A model generated the notes under the pieces. The model did no database searches, was not told the DNA's origin, and worked only from the letters and a program-made list of their open reading frames with translations. Of a stretch of 64,000 bases of DNA, positions 15,669 to 24,310 are shown piece after piece (the stretch's first letter is position 1; each line of letters opens with the position of its first letter). The stretch is taken from contig JBBTET010000007.1 of NCBI GenBank assembly GCA_038042195.1, forward strand, positions 50,462 to 114,461, written 5' to 3'. The position numbers and the translations under genes are program-made. The DNA comes from JACRIM01 sp038042195 (GTDB taxonomy: Bacteria; Planctomycetota; Phycisphaerae; UBA1845; UTPLA1).

Positions 15669-17660
15669 GTGCCCCCTATGCGAGAAAACGCGATTGGTCA
15701 CTCCCAATGTTCTCCCATCTTCTCAAAAACCAGAGCAGACGATCCGCCGGTCGATATCAGGTTGCCATGTCCGGCACTCTGGGCGGTTCCAGTACTGTTC
15801 GTCGTGATGTGGCTTCCGCAGTTGGTCATCGGCCAAACCCGGTTCATCCGTTGCGATGCATGCCACACTGCTCAAGCAAGTCAACTACAGCTTTCGGTTC
15901 ATAACAAGGCAGTGCGCTGTCAGGAATGCCATGGCGGTGACGACGACTATGCCCTGGACCTGAAAGAAATCGCGGCCTATGGGCCTGTTTCCAGTCAGCC
16001 GGCGGCGTCAGCCACAGCACGTCCTGCGTCGTTCGACCACGGCGTCAAATTCAAAGGCAAGCCTCAACGTACGCAGGTCCCGGATTTGTGCGGCACATGC
16101 CATGCAAACGTGCAGAAGATGAATCCCTACGGGTTACGCACGGACCAACTCGCTTCGTATTTGGTCAGCGGCCATGGGAAGCAACTCAAGGAAAAGGGCG
16201 ATGATCGCGTGGCCGTCTGCATCGACTGCCACGGCGTGCATGACGTCCTGAAGCATGACAACCCCGTTAGCCGCACTTTTTTCAAGAACATTCCCTCGAC
16301 GTGCGGGCACTGTCACGGCAACGCGGAACTGATGAAGGCCTACGATATTCCGTCGGAGATTGTCGAACAGTACCGCCGGAGCGTTCACGGTCGCAACGTG
16401 CTGGAGAAGGGGGACGCCGGGTCTCCACAGTGCGCAACATGCCACGGCAACCACGCGGCGGCACCTCCGGGGTTTCAGGAAGTCAGCCATGTGTGTGGGC
16501 AGTGTCACAAACAGGTCGAAGAGTATTTCCTGACTAGCATCCACGGGCGGTTGCCGGTCATGGCCCGATGCATTGGGTGTCATGCAAAGGGGGGACAGCG
16601 TTTCAACCATGAGATTCTTGAAGCATCCCTATCCGGGGACACGCTTCGCGAGACGTACAGCCGGCTTGCGTCAGAGTCGAAGGAGAATCTGCCGACTCGC
16701 TTCAAGCAGGAAATCTCCAAGCTGGGCGGCGCGACACAACTTGGCGTCGTATGCCGCTACTGCCACAGCGGCACGCGCAAAGACCCGCATGTGCAGCTTT
16801 TCGCGGAAAGCGACAAGATCGCACTGGGGATCGGGGACGAGTTGCGGGGGGCACTTCTCGATTCCCAGTGGGAATACGCTCAGGTTGCTTCGCGGGTGAG
16901 TGAGGTCGGTCGGGGCGTGCTACTTGTTCAAGATGAGGCCGTCCGTGCGGAAGATGCGAAGACGGAAGTGGTGGCCCTCTATGCGTTTCTTCACACGCTG
17001 GACCAGGGCGAAATCAAGAAGCGCTCGCAGAAGATCCACGACATCGCCAAGGAAGTAAGCGACTCCCTCGATACCAAAGAGGCGGGACTCACGTTTCGAC
17101 GCGGGTCGCTTTGGCCGATTTGGGTGTTTGTTGCGATTTTCGCGGTACTCATGTACCGCAAGTACCTTGAATTGCGAAAACAGTACGTGCACTCAGTCGA
17201 TGAGGTCACTTCCCCCATTGCCTGTTCGCTGGTCACGCGCCGACGGTGGTTCGACGTTGTACTTGGTGCCATGGGGGCGTCGGCCATCGCCGGGCTGATC
17301 TGGCCGGCGATCGCCTACATGCTTCCTGTTCGCAAGCGTGGCGGCGGGAGTGATCGCACCTCCGCCGGCAAGGAGACCGAGTTTGCCGTGTGGGACGCGA
17401 AGAAGGTGCTGGTTCGGGGTAAGCCGGTGGTCGTTTTACGAACGGACAAACAATTTCAGGCTTATTCGGCCATTTGTACGCACCTGGGATGCATTGTCCA
17501 TTGGAACTCCGCATCACGGAGCTTGGATTGTCCCTGCCATGCGGCGGTTTTCGACATGAACGGAAAGGTCGTTTCCGGGCCGCCGCCCAAGCCATTGCCG
17601 GAGTATTCGGTGTCGGTGGCGCAGGGAGAGGTCATTATCAAGGGGCTGAAAGAAAGCTAG
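15669..17660 (+). CDS. Nonahaem cytochrome c-Rieske iron-sulfur fusion protein
   Basis: The GTG at 15669 has GGAGGG ten bases upstream and gives 663 residues. A hydrophobic export segment (residues 37-55) is followed by nine CXXCH sites between residues 62 and 366 (CDACH, CQECH, CGTCH, CIDCH, CGHCH, CATCH, CGQCH, CIGCH, CRYCH). A helical region leads to a membrane helix at 481-496, then a short basic loop and a second helix at 527-552 preceded by RRRWF, as in twin-arginine Rieske leaders. The C-terminal Rieske domain has CTHLGC (603-608) and CPCH (621-624), the full [2Fe-2S] ligand set. The predicted topology puts both redox parts in the periplasm. Cytochrome b follows after ten bases. I infer the Rieske/haem c subunit of an unusual bc-type quinol-oxidising complex. 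Confidence 0.92.
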   Translation: MPPMRENAIGHSQCSPIFSKTRADDPPVDIRLPCPALWAVPVLFVVMWLPQLVIGQTRFIRCDACHTAQASQLQLSVHNKAVRCQECHGGDDDYALDLKEIAAYGPVSSQPAASATARPASFDHGVKFKGKPQRTQVPDLCGTCHANVQKMNPYGLRTDQLASYLVSGHGKQLKEKGDDRVAVCIDCHGVHDVLKHDNPVSRTFFKNIPSTCGHCHGNAELMKAYDIPSEIVEQYRRSVHGRNVLEKGDAGSPQCATCHGNHAAAPPGFQEVSHVCGQCHKQVEEYFLTSIHGRLPVMARCIGCHAKGGQRFNHEILEASLSGDTLRETYSRLASESKENLPTRFKQEISKLGGATQLGVVCRYCHSGTRKDPHVQLFAESDKIALGIGDELRGALLDSQWEYAQVASRVSEVGRGVLLVQDEAVRAEDAKTEVVALYAFLHTLDQGEIKKRSQKIHDIAKEVSDSLDTKEAGLTFRRGSLWPIWVFVAIFAVLMYRKYLELRKQYVHSVDEVTSPIACSLVTRRRWFDVVLGAMGASAIAGLIWPAIAYMLPVRKRGGGSDRTSAGKETEFAVWDAKKVLVRGKPVVVLRTDKQFQAYSAICTHLGCIVHWNSASRSLDCPCHAAVFDMNGKVVSGPPPKPLPEYSVSVAQGEVIIKGLKES

Positions 17661-17670
17661 GGAACTCACG

Positions 17671-18852
17671 ATGTGGAGCCGCCTCAAGCGTTTGCCTGGC
17701 TATCTGGATGAGCGGATTGCCTTTTCCGTGGTTCACCATTTCATGGTGAAGCAGCTGTATAAGCGCTTGCCGCCCCACACCGGCTGGATGCACGTCTTCG
17801 GCAGCGTCGCCCTGTTTACGTTTGTGAGCCAGTTCGTCACGGGCATCCTGCTGCTCCTGTACTACCGGCCGACCTTGAAGGAAGCACACGAGTCCATTCA
17901 GTACATCACCGGCGAAGTCCCGTTCGGCTGGCTGATGCGCCAAGTCCACGCATGGGGCGCGACCTTCATGATGGCGGCGGTGTTGATGCACATGACCCGG
18001 ACGTACTTCATGGGATCGTTCAAGAAACCGCGCGAGTTCACCTGGATTCTGGGTGTGATCCTCTTTCTGCTCACTATGTTCTTTGGGTTTACCGGCTACC
18101 TGCTACCGTGGAATCAGTTGTCGTATTGGGCCACGACAGTCGGGACGGAGGTGGTCGGCGCGGTTCCCTATGTCGGCGAGCATCTCAAGCAGGTGTTGCT
18201 CGGCGGACCAACGGTCGGGCAGGAGACGCTGTCACGATTCTTCGTGGTTCACGTGGCCCTGCTGCCGTGGGCTTTCGTCATCGTCCTGACGGCACATCTG
18301 GTGTTGATGCGGCTCCACAATCTCGCCACGCTGGAGGACGTCGGGCAGGAAAAGCCATTTGCCCCGGAGTCGGGCGTACCGTTTTGGCCCGTACACATGG
18401 CCAAGGAAGGTGCCGTGGCCGCGGTCATCTTCGCCTCGTTGTTTACGCTTTCAGTGCTCTCGCCGTGGGAGATTGGAGAACCCGCGAATCCGCTCGATAC
18501 GCCGGAGGGCATCAAGCCGGAATGGTATTTTCTTCCGACCTACCAACTGCTCAAATACTTCTCGGGGCCGCTTGGGAAATTCCTGGGCATCATGATTTCC
18601 GGAGTTCCGTTCGCACTGCTTTTCCTGTGGCCGTTCATTGAAACAAGCCCGGGAAGGCATCCCAAACGCCGCAAATGGGCGACGCGACTCGGGATCGTTG
18701 CGGTCGTACTTGCGCTGGGATTCGGAATGCTGGGCCACCTGTCGGAGACGACCATTCACATCGCGGGACAAGCGATCCAGTTTGACGTCTACGGCAAGCC
18801 GCGCCTGGTCGATTCGAGTGCACCGGCCGGACATTCGCCGCAGAAGCACTGA
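17671..18852 (+). CDS. Cytochrome b of a bc/b6f-type complex
   Basis: The 393-residue membrane protein has an AGGGA site before its ATG. Four haem-ligand histidines are at residues 93, 107, 194 and 209. The 15-residue spacing of the second pair is b6-like; mitochondrial-type proteins have 14. The quinol-site motif is PEWY (283-286). The chain continues through the helices equivalent to b6f subunit IV, so b6 and subunit IV are fused. I see no cysteine that could bind the extra haem of b6f. It directly follows the nonahaem-Rieske gene and no separate cytochrome c1 or f gene is present, so the nonahaem domain probably replaces it. It ends ten bases from the convergent heptahaem gene. Confidence 0.93.
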   Translation: MWSRLKRLPGYLDERIAFSVVHHFMVKQLYKRLPPHTGWMHVFGSVALFTFVSQFVTGILLLLYYRPTLKEAHESIQYITGEVPFGWLMRQVHAWGATFMMAAVLMHMTRTYFMGSFKKPREFTWILGVILFLLTMFFGFTGYLLPWNQLSYWATTVGTEVVGAVPYVGEHLKQVLLGGPTVGQETLSRFFVVHVALLPWAFVIVLTAHLVLMRLHNLATLEDVGQEKPFAPESGVPFWPVHMAKEGAVAAVIFASLFTLSVLSPWEIGEPANPLDTPEGIKPEWYFLPTYQLLKYFSGPLGKFLGIMISGVPFALLFLWPFIETSPGRHPKRRKWATRLGIVAVVLALGFGMLGHLSETTIHIAGQAIQFDVYGKPRLVDSSAPAGHSPQKH

Positions 18853-18862
18853 CGCGACATGG

Positions 18863-19825
18863 TTACTGTGGTCGGGTCAGAAGTTCGCGAATTCGCTTTT
18901 GATTGAGGACGGTGTCGAGGTGGACAAAGCCGGCGAATTCGCCGGCGCGCTGGGGGGTGAAGGCGAGCGTCGGCAGTGAAACGGCGTTGTGGCAGCGCAG
19001 GCACACCATGTCGGCGGTCATGGCAGCGCGGCCTTCGGAATCGAGTTTTACCTTCGACTTGTCATCGCTGAGGAATGCGTTGAAGTCGGCTTGAACGTCG
19101 CTGATGCGGAAGATGTGCGCGCGTTTGTCGCCGATGTGGGCCAGGGGGCCGACGACGTCGGGCGCGGCAGGGGCCGAGGCGAGGACCGCAAACGGCATGT
19201 GACAGCTCTCGCAGGTGAGCGGTTCGACGTAATCGCCGCGCGTGAAGACGATTCCCTTGTGCAGGGCCATGTTTTGGTCACCGTGGCAGGCGGTGCATTC
19301 GTTGCGGAGGCCGTTCGGGCGGTCGTTGAGCGTTGAGGCGTGGGGATCGTGGCAATAGCCGCACAGGAAAGAGGCGTGTCCACCGCTGGCGCGGAGTTCG
19401 ACCCATTGTTGCATCTGGTCAATGAAGCCATCACGGGCGCGGATGTCGCCGGCGTCTGCATCGGGCGGCTTTCCGTGGCAGTTGCCGCAGGACTGCGCGC
19501 CGGTCAGGTCGACGAAGTTCGCCCGTGCGTAAGGGTTCGGGAGGTGATTGGAGCCGGGGCCGTGGCAATCTTCGCAGGAGATCGCGCTGTGTGCATGCAG
19601 GGCGACCTGGTCGGCAATGGCGGGATGACAGGCGCTGCACGCGGCCTTTCCGACGAGTGATGCGCCGCCGTTGGTCGGGTCGGTGGTGTTGTTGTAGTTG
19701 CCTGGGTTGGTGAGGCCCGGATTCAGCGGACAGCTAGATGCACCGGCGACGATGGCAACCGTTGCCACGAGCATGACCTGCAAAGCGATTCGGCGACCTG
19801 TCACACTCATTCGGTATGCGCCCAT
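18863..19825 (-). CDS. Heptahaem c-type cytochrome, probable lipoprotein
   Basis: The 320-residue product starts at an ATG with GAGGAG seven to eight bases before it. A signal peptide ends in AGASSC, a plausible lipobox. Seven haem sites follow: CSACH, CEDCH, CGNCH, CGYCH, CTACH, CESCH and CLRCH. The spacing and phrases such as HAHSAISCEDCHGPGSNH are like cytochrome c554/NapC-NrfH-type multihaem proteins, in which distal histidines come from outside the motifs. It is convergent with cytochrome b and lies downstream of the nonahaem gene, from which a terminator-like hairpin separates it. A membrane-anchored periplasmic electron carrier or small reductase is likely; no substrate is evident. Confidence 0.88.
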   Translation of the reverse strand: MGAYRMSVTGRRIALQVMLVATVAIVAGASSCPLNPGLTNPGNYNNTTDPTNGGASLVGKAACSACHPAIADQVALHAHSAISCEDCHGPGSNHLPNPYARANFVDLTGAQSCGNCHGKPPDADAGDIRARDGFIDQMQQWVELRASGGHASFLCGYCHDPHASTLNDRPNGLRNECTACHGDQNMALHKGIVFTRGDYVEPLTCESCHMPFAVLASAPAAPDVVGPLAHIGDKRAHIFRISDVQADFNAFLSDDKSKVKLDSEGRAAMTADMVCLRCHNAVSLPTLAFTPQRAGEFAGFVHLDTVLNQKRIRELLTRPQ

Positions 19826-19854
19826 AGGGGTCTCCTCTGCGAGGGCGCTATTCT

Positions 19855-19917
19855 ACAAAAGAATCGAGGCTCGAGGTGCCGGTGTTCGGGAAGAGAGGAT
19901 GGCACCCCGAGTCTCGA
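19855..19917 (-). terminator. Rho-independent terminator after the nonahaem gene
   Basis: On the minus strand a 17-base stem (19901-19917 with 19864-19880, two mismatches that can wobble) is followed by TTCTTTT. It lies about 70 bases past the stop of the nonahaem gene and before the heptahaem start. A second hairpin with a perfect 14-base stem (19939-19952 with 19963-19976) sits just after the stop but has no T-run. Confidence 0.6.
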
Positions 19918-19983
19918 TAGCTGTTCACGGCTTGTTCCTCGCTTCGCTCCCGAGCGAGTGGGCGGGAGCGAAGCGATCTGCCG

Positions 19984-21480
19984 TTAGATAACATCCGGCG
20001 CGTTTAGGGCCAGCTCTTCGGCGATCATCAGGGCTTCGCGTACGAAGTCCGGGTTGTGAGCGCCGCTGCCGCCGCCTTCTTTGATGTAATAGAGGATGTA
20101 ACGTGCCTTCTTGATTTCGTTCGGAATCTTGCCCTGACCGCCGGCGTTGTTGGCGGGTCCGCCTTCGCTGGTGAACTCCCAGCATGGGCCGGTGTGCGCC
20201 GGGAGGGCGCTGCACCAGGTTACCTGAGCAGCCTTCGCCGCCCACACATCCAGGGCCTCTTCGATCAAGGCGACTCGAATATCAAACTCCGTCTTCATGG
20301 CGTTCAGCTTGGCCTCGGCGATTGCCTCGGTGCCGTGGCACTGGACGCAGTTGATGAAGGACACCGTAAAGGTGTGGCCAGACACGGCAGGTGCAACGCC
20401 CTCTTCAAAGGGCTTTCGACCGACATGGCAGGTCGAGCACTGCTCAGGGGCATTCAAATGCACCGAGGCTCGCGGCGGCACGATGGGGTCGGGGAACGCC
20501 GCGGGTGATGGGATTTCACCGAAGAAGACGTTTGCCTGATCGCTGGGGTGCGGCTCGCGTGAGGAGTCGGTCCAGACGCGGTCGCGGGTGTGGTGGCACT
20601 GGCCGCACAGGTTGAATCGCGTTGGATCCTGCGCCAGGGTCAAATCGCTGGTTGGCGTCGTGAACTTGATCTGCGGGAAGCGGAGCTGATAGTCGCGTCC
20701 GTCGTCTGGCGTGGCGGCGTTGCCGGTCTTGGCATGCGGGTTGTGGCAAATCACGCAGGTGACTCGCGTCATCTCCGCGTCGGTCTTGCCTTGCAGGTAG
20801 TTCCCATCCACCGGCTTGCCGGTACTGTCATTCGTCTCACCCTTGATCATCTTGTGGAAGAAATAGTCGCCGGAGTGGCATTTTCCGCAGGACGTCAGAT
20901 TGCTGCTCGCACCACCAGTGGCCCAATTCGTAATATGAGAGTCCTGTATTGAATCCGCATGTCTGGACATGCCCCAGTCCTCGAAGTTGGGCTGGTGCTC
21001 ACCGGTGTGGCATTGTCCGCAGACATCCGCCGAAAGGCTGATCTTGGGCCGGAGGGTTTCGTCGCTGGCATTCATTGCGTGGTCACCCGCAGCGCCGTGG
21101 CAGCTCTCGCACTGGACGCCGGCGAGGGAATTGGTCGTGGCGCGATCCACAAAGCCGCCTTCTTGTCCGAAGCCCACTGTGTGGCAGGCGAGGCAGGCCG
21201 CGTTGGAACCTTGTCCGACGGCCTCAAGGGCCTCAAGGGCCTTGGTGTGCAGAGTACCGACCCAGTCGGTGTGGATATTGGCGTGGCATTGCATGCAGAC
21301 TGCGGCACCTTTGAACTTGCCGGTCACGCCGGTGTCGCCGGGAGTAATATCATCACCGCCGCCATTGGGAGGCGGAACCACGGGGCAGCCGGTGGTGCCG
21401 GTCATGCCGAGGAAGATCGGCAGGGCCAATCCGATCACAATCATGGCCTGCATCGATACGGTCTTGGGGGACTTGAACAT
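19984..21480 (-). CDS. Nonahaem c-type cytochrome lipoprotein with reductase-like tail
   Basis: The 498-residue protein starts at an ATG with GAGGAG seven bases upstream. Its signal ends in TGTTGC, a probable lipobox, followed by a Gly/Pro-rich linker. Nine haem sites are present (CMQCH, CLACH, CESCH, CGQCH, CGKCH, CVICH, CGQCH, CSTCH, CVQCH). After the last haem comes a helical region with IKKARYILYYIKEGGGSGAH and then NPDF. This resembles the C-terminal helices of pentahaem nitrite reductase and octahaem reductases, where a G-x-H-N motif is shared. The protein may therefore be an enzyme as well as a carrier, but no CXXCK-type active-site haem is seen. It is transcribed towards the heptahaem gene. 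Confidence 0.88.
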   Translation of the reverse strand: MFKSPKTVSMQAMIVIGLALPIFLGMTGTTGCPVVPPPNGGGDDITPGDTGVTGKFKGAAVCMQCHANIHTDWVGTLHTKALEALEAVGQGSNAACLACHTVGFGQEGGFVDRATTNSLAGVQCESCHGAAGDHAMNASDETLRPKISLSADVCGQCHTGEHQPNFEDWGMSRHADSIQDSHITNWATGGASSNLTSCGKCHSGDYFFHKMIKGETNDSTGKPVDGNYLQGKTDAEMTRVTCVICHNPHAKTGNAATPDDGRDYQLRFPQIKFTTPTSDLTLAQDPTRFNLCGQCHHTRDRVWTDSSREPHPSDQANVFFGEIPSPAAFPDPIVPPRASVHLNAPEQCSTCHVGRKPFEEGVAPAVSGHTFTVSFINCVQCHGTEAIAEAKLNAMKTEFDIRVALIEEALDVWAAKAAQVTWCSALPAHTGPCWEFTSEGGPANNAGGQGKIPNEIKKARYILYYIKEGGGSGAHNPDFVREALMIAEELALNAPDVI

Positions 21481-21962
21481 GATGATTGCTCCTCGATTCT
21501 ATTGTGCCATTTTTTGGCTGTCTGACCCGATTCCGGCGAGTGGGGGAAGGTCAGCATACCGAGCAAGCGCCCGGTTGCCTATTCCATAAGCAGGATACGT
21601 GCCAGAAGCCCGACACCGGGGGGGTTGTACCTCAAACCCTCGATGGGAACGTGGAAAGCCGCTTTTCGGTGTCAGGGTCATGTGCAGGGGCATTAGTGGG
21701 CCCTGGGGGGCTGTCCGCCCTGTTGCGGGAGGGTCCGCAGTGAGGTGCTTTGCGACCGAGTCGCGCTGGCGCTTGTGGCGGCGGGCTGGGCGGTGCCGTC
21801 TGCGGGATAGGGCGAGGCGCACGTGGGATGTCGGAAGTGCGATGTCGGAGGTGTGCTCGATCCGCATCACATCCGCCATCGCGCAGCCCCATGGAGACCC
21901 CGCGTTCAAAGAACGCGGGGTCGGCCGTCTTGGCAGGCGTTTCAGTGCCTAGCAATGACTGA
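21481..21962. other. Intergenic region with a GC-rich hairpin
   Basis: No supported gene. It lies between the diheme gene's stop and the nonahaem gene's start, both on the minus strand, so it should hold the latter's promoter. GACCCCGCGTTC (21896-21907) pairs perfectly with GAACGCGGGGTC (21911-21922) around three A residues. No T-run follows on either strand, so it is a structural or repeat element rather than a clear terminator. Near-repeats of GATGTCGGA occur at about 21826-21850. Confidence 0.5.
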
Positions 21963-22754
21963 TTACGACTGCGGCAACGTTTGGCAATGCGCGCCGAGAT
22001 CCGACACATTCTGGTTTGTGCCGCCGCCGTTGATGAGACTTGGCATCGCCGAGCCCGGGTTGCCGAAGCGGATCTTGTGCTGGAGTTCCCACGGGTTGTC
22101 CGCGGCGATCGTCCCGACGTACTCTGTCTCTGGCGGCGTTGCGAAGTTGAGGGTCTTGCCGTCCGTGCCGTGACAGGATGTGCAAGCCGCGTTGGTGCCG
22201 ATGCTATTTGCGTACAGGGTTTGACCTGTGGCGGCGGTGCCGAGAAAAGCCTTGGAGGTGGAGTTGATGATCGTATTGGTATCGATCAATCCCTCCTTGG
22301 CGAATTTGGCCAGATCCCAGATGTTGGTATCGCTGAGGCCGGCGGTTCCGTACGAATGATGGGTTTTGATTAGGTCGAAAAGCTCTTGGGCGGTCTTGGT
22401 CGTGCCAAAAATACCGACGACTCCGGTTTTATGGCTGCCGGTACCGTAGGCACCGCTCACCCCGGTGTAGTCCCATCCGTGGCATTCCTTGCAGCGCCAT
22501 GTGTCCGGCCCGGTACGGGTATTGCTCGTCGTATCCGGACGACTGGCCCACAGCGGATGATCGCCGGTCGGCTCCGCAAGACCGGCCGCCTTCCACCATT
22601 TGTCATACAGCAAGCCGCCGGTGACCCGATTGGCACTGGTATAGGCCGCCGGATCAACTGGCGTTGGAAGCGTCGTCGGGCAGGAGGAGCCACCGATCGC
22701 CAGGACCAGGGCGCTGAACACCAACACATTGACCATCACCACACGTTTGAACAT
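21963..22754 (-). CDS. Dihaem c-type cytochrome lipoprotein
   Basis: The ATG at 22754 with GGAG seven bases upstream gives 263 residues; the open frame extends 43 codons further but has no signal-like start. A signal peptide ends in AIGGSSC, a likely lipobox. The first haem site is CKECH. The second is CTSCH in a class I-like cytochrome c domain at the C-terminus, with GSAMPSL providing a probable methionine ligand. His/Met ligation would give a higher potential than the bis-His multihaem proteins around it. It may link the multihaem network to a terminal oxidase or other high-potential acceptor (inference). Confidence 0.85.
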   Translation of the reverse strand: MFKRVVMVNVLVFSALVLAIGGSSCPTTLPTPVDPAAYTSANRVTGGLLYDKWWKAAGLAEPTGDHPLWASRPDTTSNTRTGPDTWRCKECHGWDYTGVSGAYGTGSHKTGVVGIFGTTKTAQELFDLIKTHHSYGTAGLSDTNIWDLAKFAKEGLIDTNTIINSTSKAFLGTAATGQTLYANSIGTNAACTSCHGTDGKTLNFATPPETEYVGTIAADNPWELQHKIRFGNPGSAMPSLINGGGTNQNVSDLGAHCQTLPQS

Positions 22755-23118
22755 TTCGACATCTCCAGTGATTCCGTCCGAGTTGATCCGCCGCAACGAC
22801 AAGCTGCGCGCGGAAACACCGGACTCCTCGACCGATGCATGTTGGCAATCACCGTGCCATCGGAGCAACTGGTCAGGAAACACACCACCCCCCGCAAAAG
22901 GCAGGCCGTGCGGGTTGATTCAATCTATGGGAGAACACTAGAGATACGAACGAATGGCACGCGATCCGGTGGTGCTGGTTCAGCCGCAACGGGATGGCAA
23001 GTCACTGGATGGCTGATGCTTGAAGCGGTGGATTTCTCGATGGGGAAGCGGATTCTCCCGCATGCCAGGTCAAACCCGCTCAATGTGGGACCGGCTGATC
23101 ACGGTGCCATCAACGAGC
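22755..23118. other. Intergenic region upstream of the dihaem cytochrome
   Basis: I see no gene, clear promoter or terminator here. It must contain the control region of the minus-strand dihaem gene. Small open frames on both strands lack ribosome binding sites and give low-complexity peptides. Confidence 0.4.
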
Positions 23119-23805
23119 TCATACCCCCACCGTGGCGCTGGCCGTTTCGCTCCACGGTCCGGCTTCTCCCCGGCGGCTGAGCCATCTCACCATGTAGTGC
23201 GCGGTTTTACCCGCATCTATGCCTGAATATTCCACAATGGCCGGGGAGCGTGTGGCCAGCAACAGAAATCGCAGATCGCCCGGGCCGTTCGGCGGCGAAT
23301 CACTGAGCGCCGCCAATTTCACCCACGCCTCCGCCCCAATCACGCCCTTGGGTTTTGAACGGCGCTGCGGTGTGCGCTCATCGGCAAACGTGATACGGTG
23401 GGTCAGCCGCAGGGAGAAATCCACCTTGACCAATGGCCGCGTCGGCGGCGGGCCGATAGGCGTGCGCGTGCGGTCGGGGAGGGTGATGCCCAGCTCGGCG
23501 CGGACCGGGTCGGTCGTGCCGCCGAAGCCCTGAATCCGGCGCACGGCGGCCCGCATGACCCGCTCGAACTCGCCCCGCGACTCGGCCTTCTCGGCCACCG
23601 CCGCGGCCGCCGCCGCCCGGGCCTGCACGTGGGCCGCACGGGCGATGCGATAGCGCAGCAGCGTCGAGTTCACCGCCGTGGCATCGGAGAGCTTCAGCCC
23701 GATGGACAGAAAGTTGAGCTGCACATAGGTATTGAACCGCTCGGCCCAGGCGATGAAGTCGCCATCACCCTGCGGGAAGAAGTGTTTGGTGTTGCCCTCC
23801 GGCAT
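23119..23805 (-). CDS. Conserved hypothetical protein with C-terminal fibronectin III-like segment
   Basis: From the ATG at 23805 (GGAG about ten bases upstream) the product is 228 residues without signal peptide. It starts with FFPQGDGDFIAWAERFNTYV, has an alanine-rich helical middle (ARAAAAAAVAEKAESR), and ends in a beta-rich part with KTAHYMVRWLSRRGEAGPWS, like a fibronectin III strand pair. Proteins of this layout recur in planctomycetes and verrucomicrobia, often near repetitive loci, but I know no function for them. It interrupts the cytochrome island. Confidence 0.6.
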   Translation of the reverse strand: MPEGNTKHFFPQGDGDFIAWAERFNTYVQLNFLSIGLKLSDATAVNSTLLRYRIARAAHVQARAAAAAAVAEKAESRGEFERVMRAAVRRIQGFGGTTDPVRAELGITLPDRTRTPIGPPPTRPLVKVDFSLRLTHRITFADERTPQRRSKPKGVIGAEAWVKLAALSDSPPNGPGDLRFLLLATRSPAIVEYSGIDAGKTAHYMVRWLSRRGEAGPWSETASATVGV

Positions 23806-24080
23806 GGGATGCGCTCCAACCGGGACCAGCTTCCTTATACCAATGGGCCGATGGCCACGGGCACCGGCCGGGACGATCCTCCCGACCCACGACCCACCGC
23901 CGCGGCCCGAAAAGGCCACTTTAATGGTCCACCGGCCCATTCTATAGCCTCTCAGGCAGCATTTTCAATATCTCACACTAGATATGAGATATCTCTCATA
24001 GATATAGAGAGCATCTAGTAAAGGCCAATAGTGGCTCACAGTTGCTCTGAGATATCTCTGACTATATGTGAGCCATCAAA

Positions 24081-24172
24081 GACCGCCCCCGGCCAGCCAC
24101 GGATTGACTCCCGGAGCTCAGTGGATGAATGCGACGGTGGCGAAATCGACTCCGGTCGGAGCCTGAGTATGG
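24081..24172. repeat. Diverged direct repeat, copy A
   Basis: About 92 bases starting GACCGCCCCCGGCC are alignable with 26018-26112, roughly three-quarters identical by eye. Shared blocks include CGGATTG, GGAG, GTGGAT and CGAAATCGAC. The two copies flank the PEP-CTERM gene and the small cysteine-rich lipoprotein gene. Confidence 0.55.
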
Positions 24173-24196
24173 ACGAGGTACGCCGCCGGAGGTTCC

Positions 24197-24226
24197 TTGA
24201 CTCCGGGATAGCGTTTAGCATACTAT
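24197..24226 (+). promoter_or_regulatory. Sigma70-like promoter of the PEP-CTERM gene
   Basis: TTGACT (24197-24202) and TACTAT (24221-24226) are 18 bases apart. They lie about 85 bases before the ATG at 24311, which has its own AGGAGAG ribosome binding site. The elements are a good match to housekeeping promoters. Assignment rests on sequence only. Confidence 0.45.
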
Positions 24227-24310
24227 TCAGTCTGATTATCGTGGCGGAATCGCGCCGCCCGGCCGACGATTTATCGTCCGCCGCAGCCGTGGGCATTCAG
24301 GAGAGCAGAC

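Larger units (their letters stand above)
23806..24310. promoter_or_regulatory. Divergent control region with AT-rich palindromes
   Basis: The gap separates the minus-strand hypothetical gene from the plus-strand PEP-CTERM gene. The part 23960-24075 is clearly AT-richer than its surroundings. It has two copies of the palindrome GAGATATCTC (23986-23995 and 24049-24058), an inverted pair CTAGAT/ATCTAG (23979-23984, 24013-24018), and TGGCTCACA/TGTGAGCCA (24032-24040, 24067-24075). These could be binding sites for a dimeric regulator. No regulator gene is adjacent. Confidence 0.45.

Noticed and set aside
21896..21922. GC-rich hairpin as a terminator
   Set aside because: No T-run on either strand, and the position does not follow a stop codon closely.
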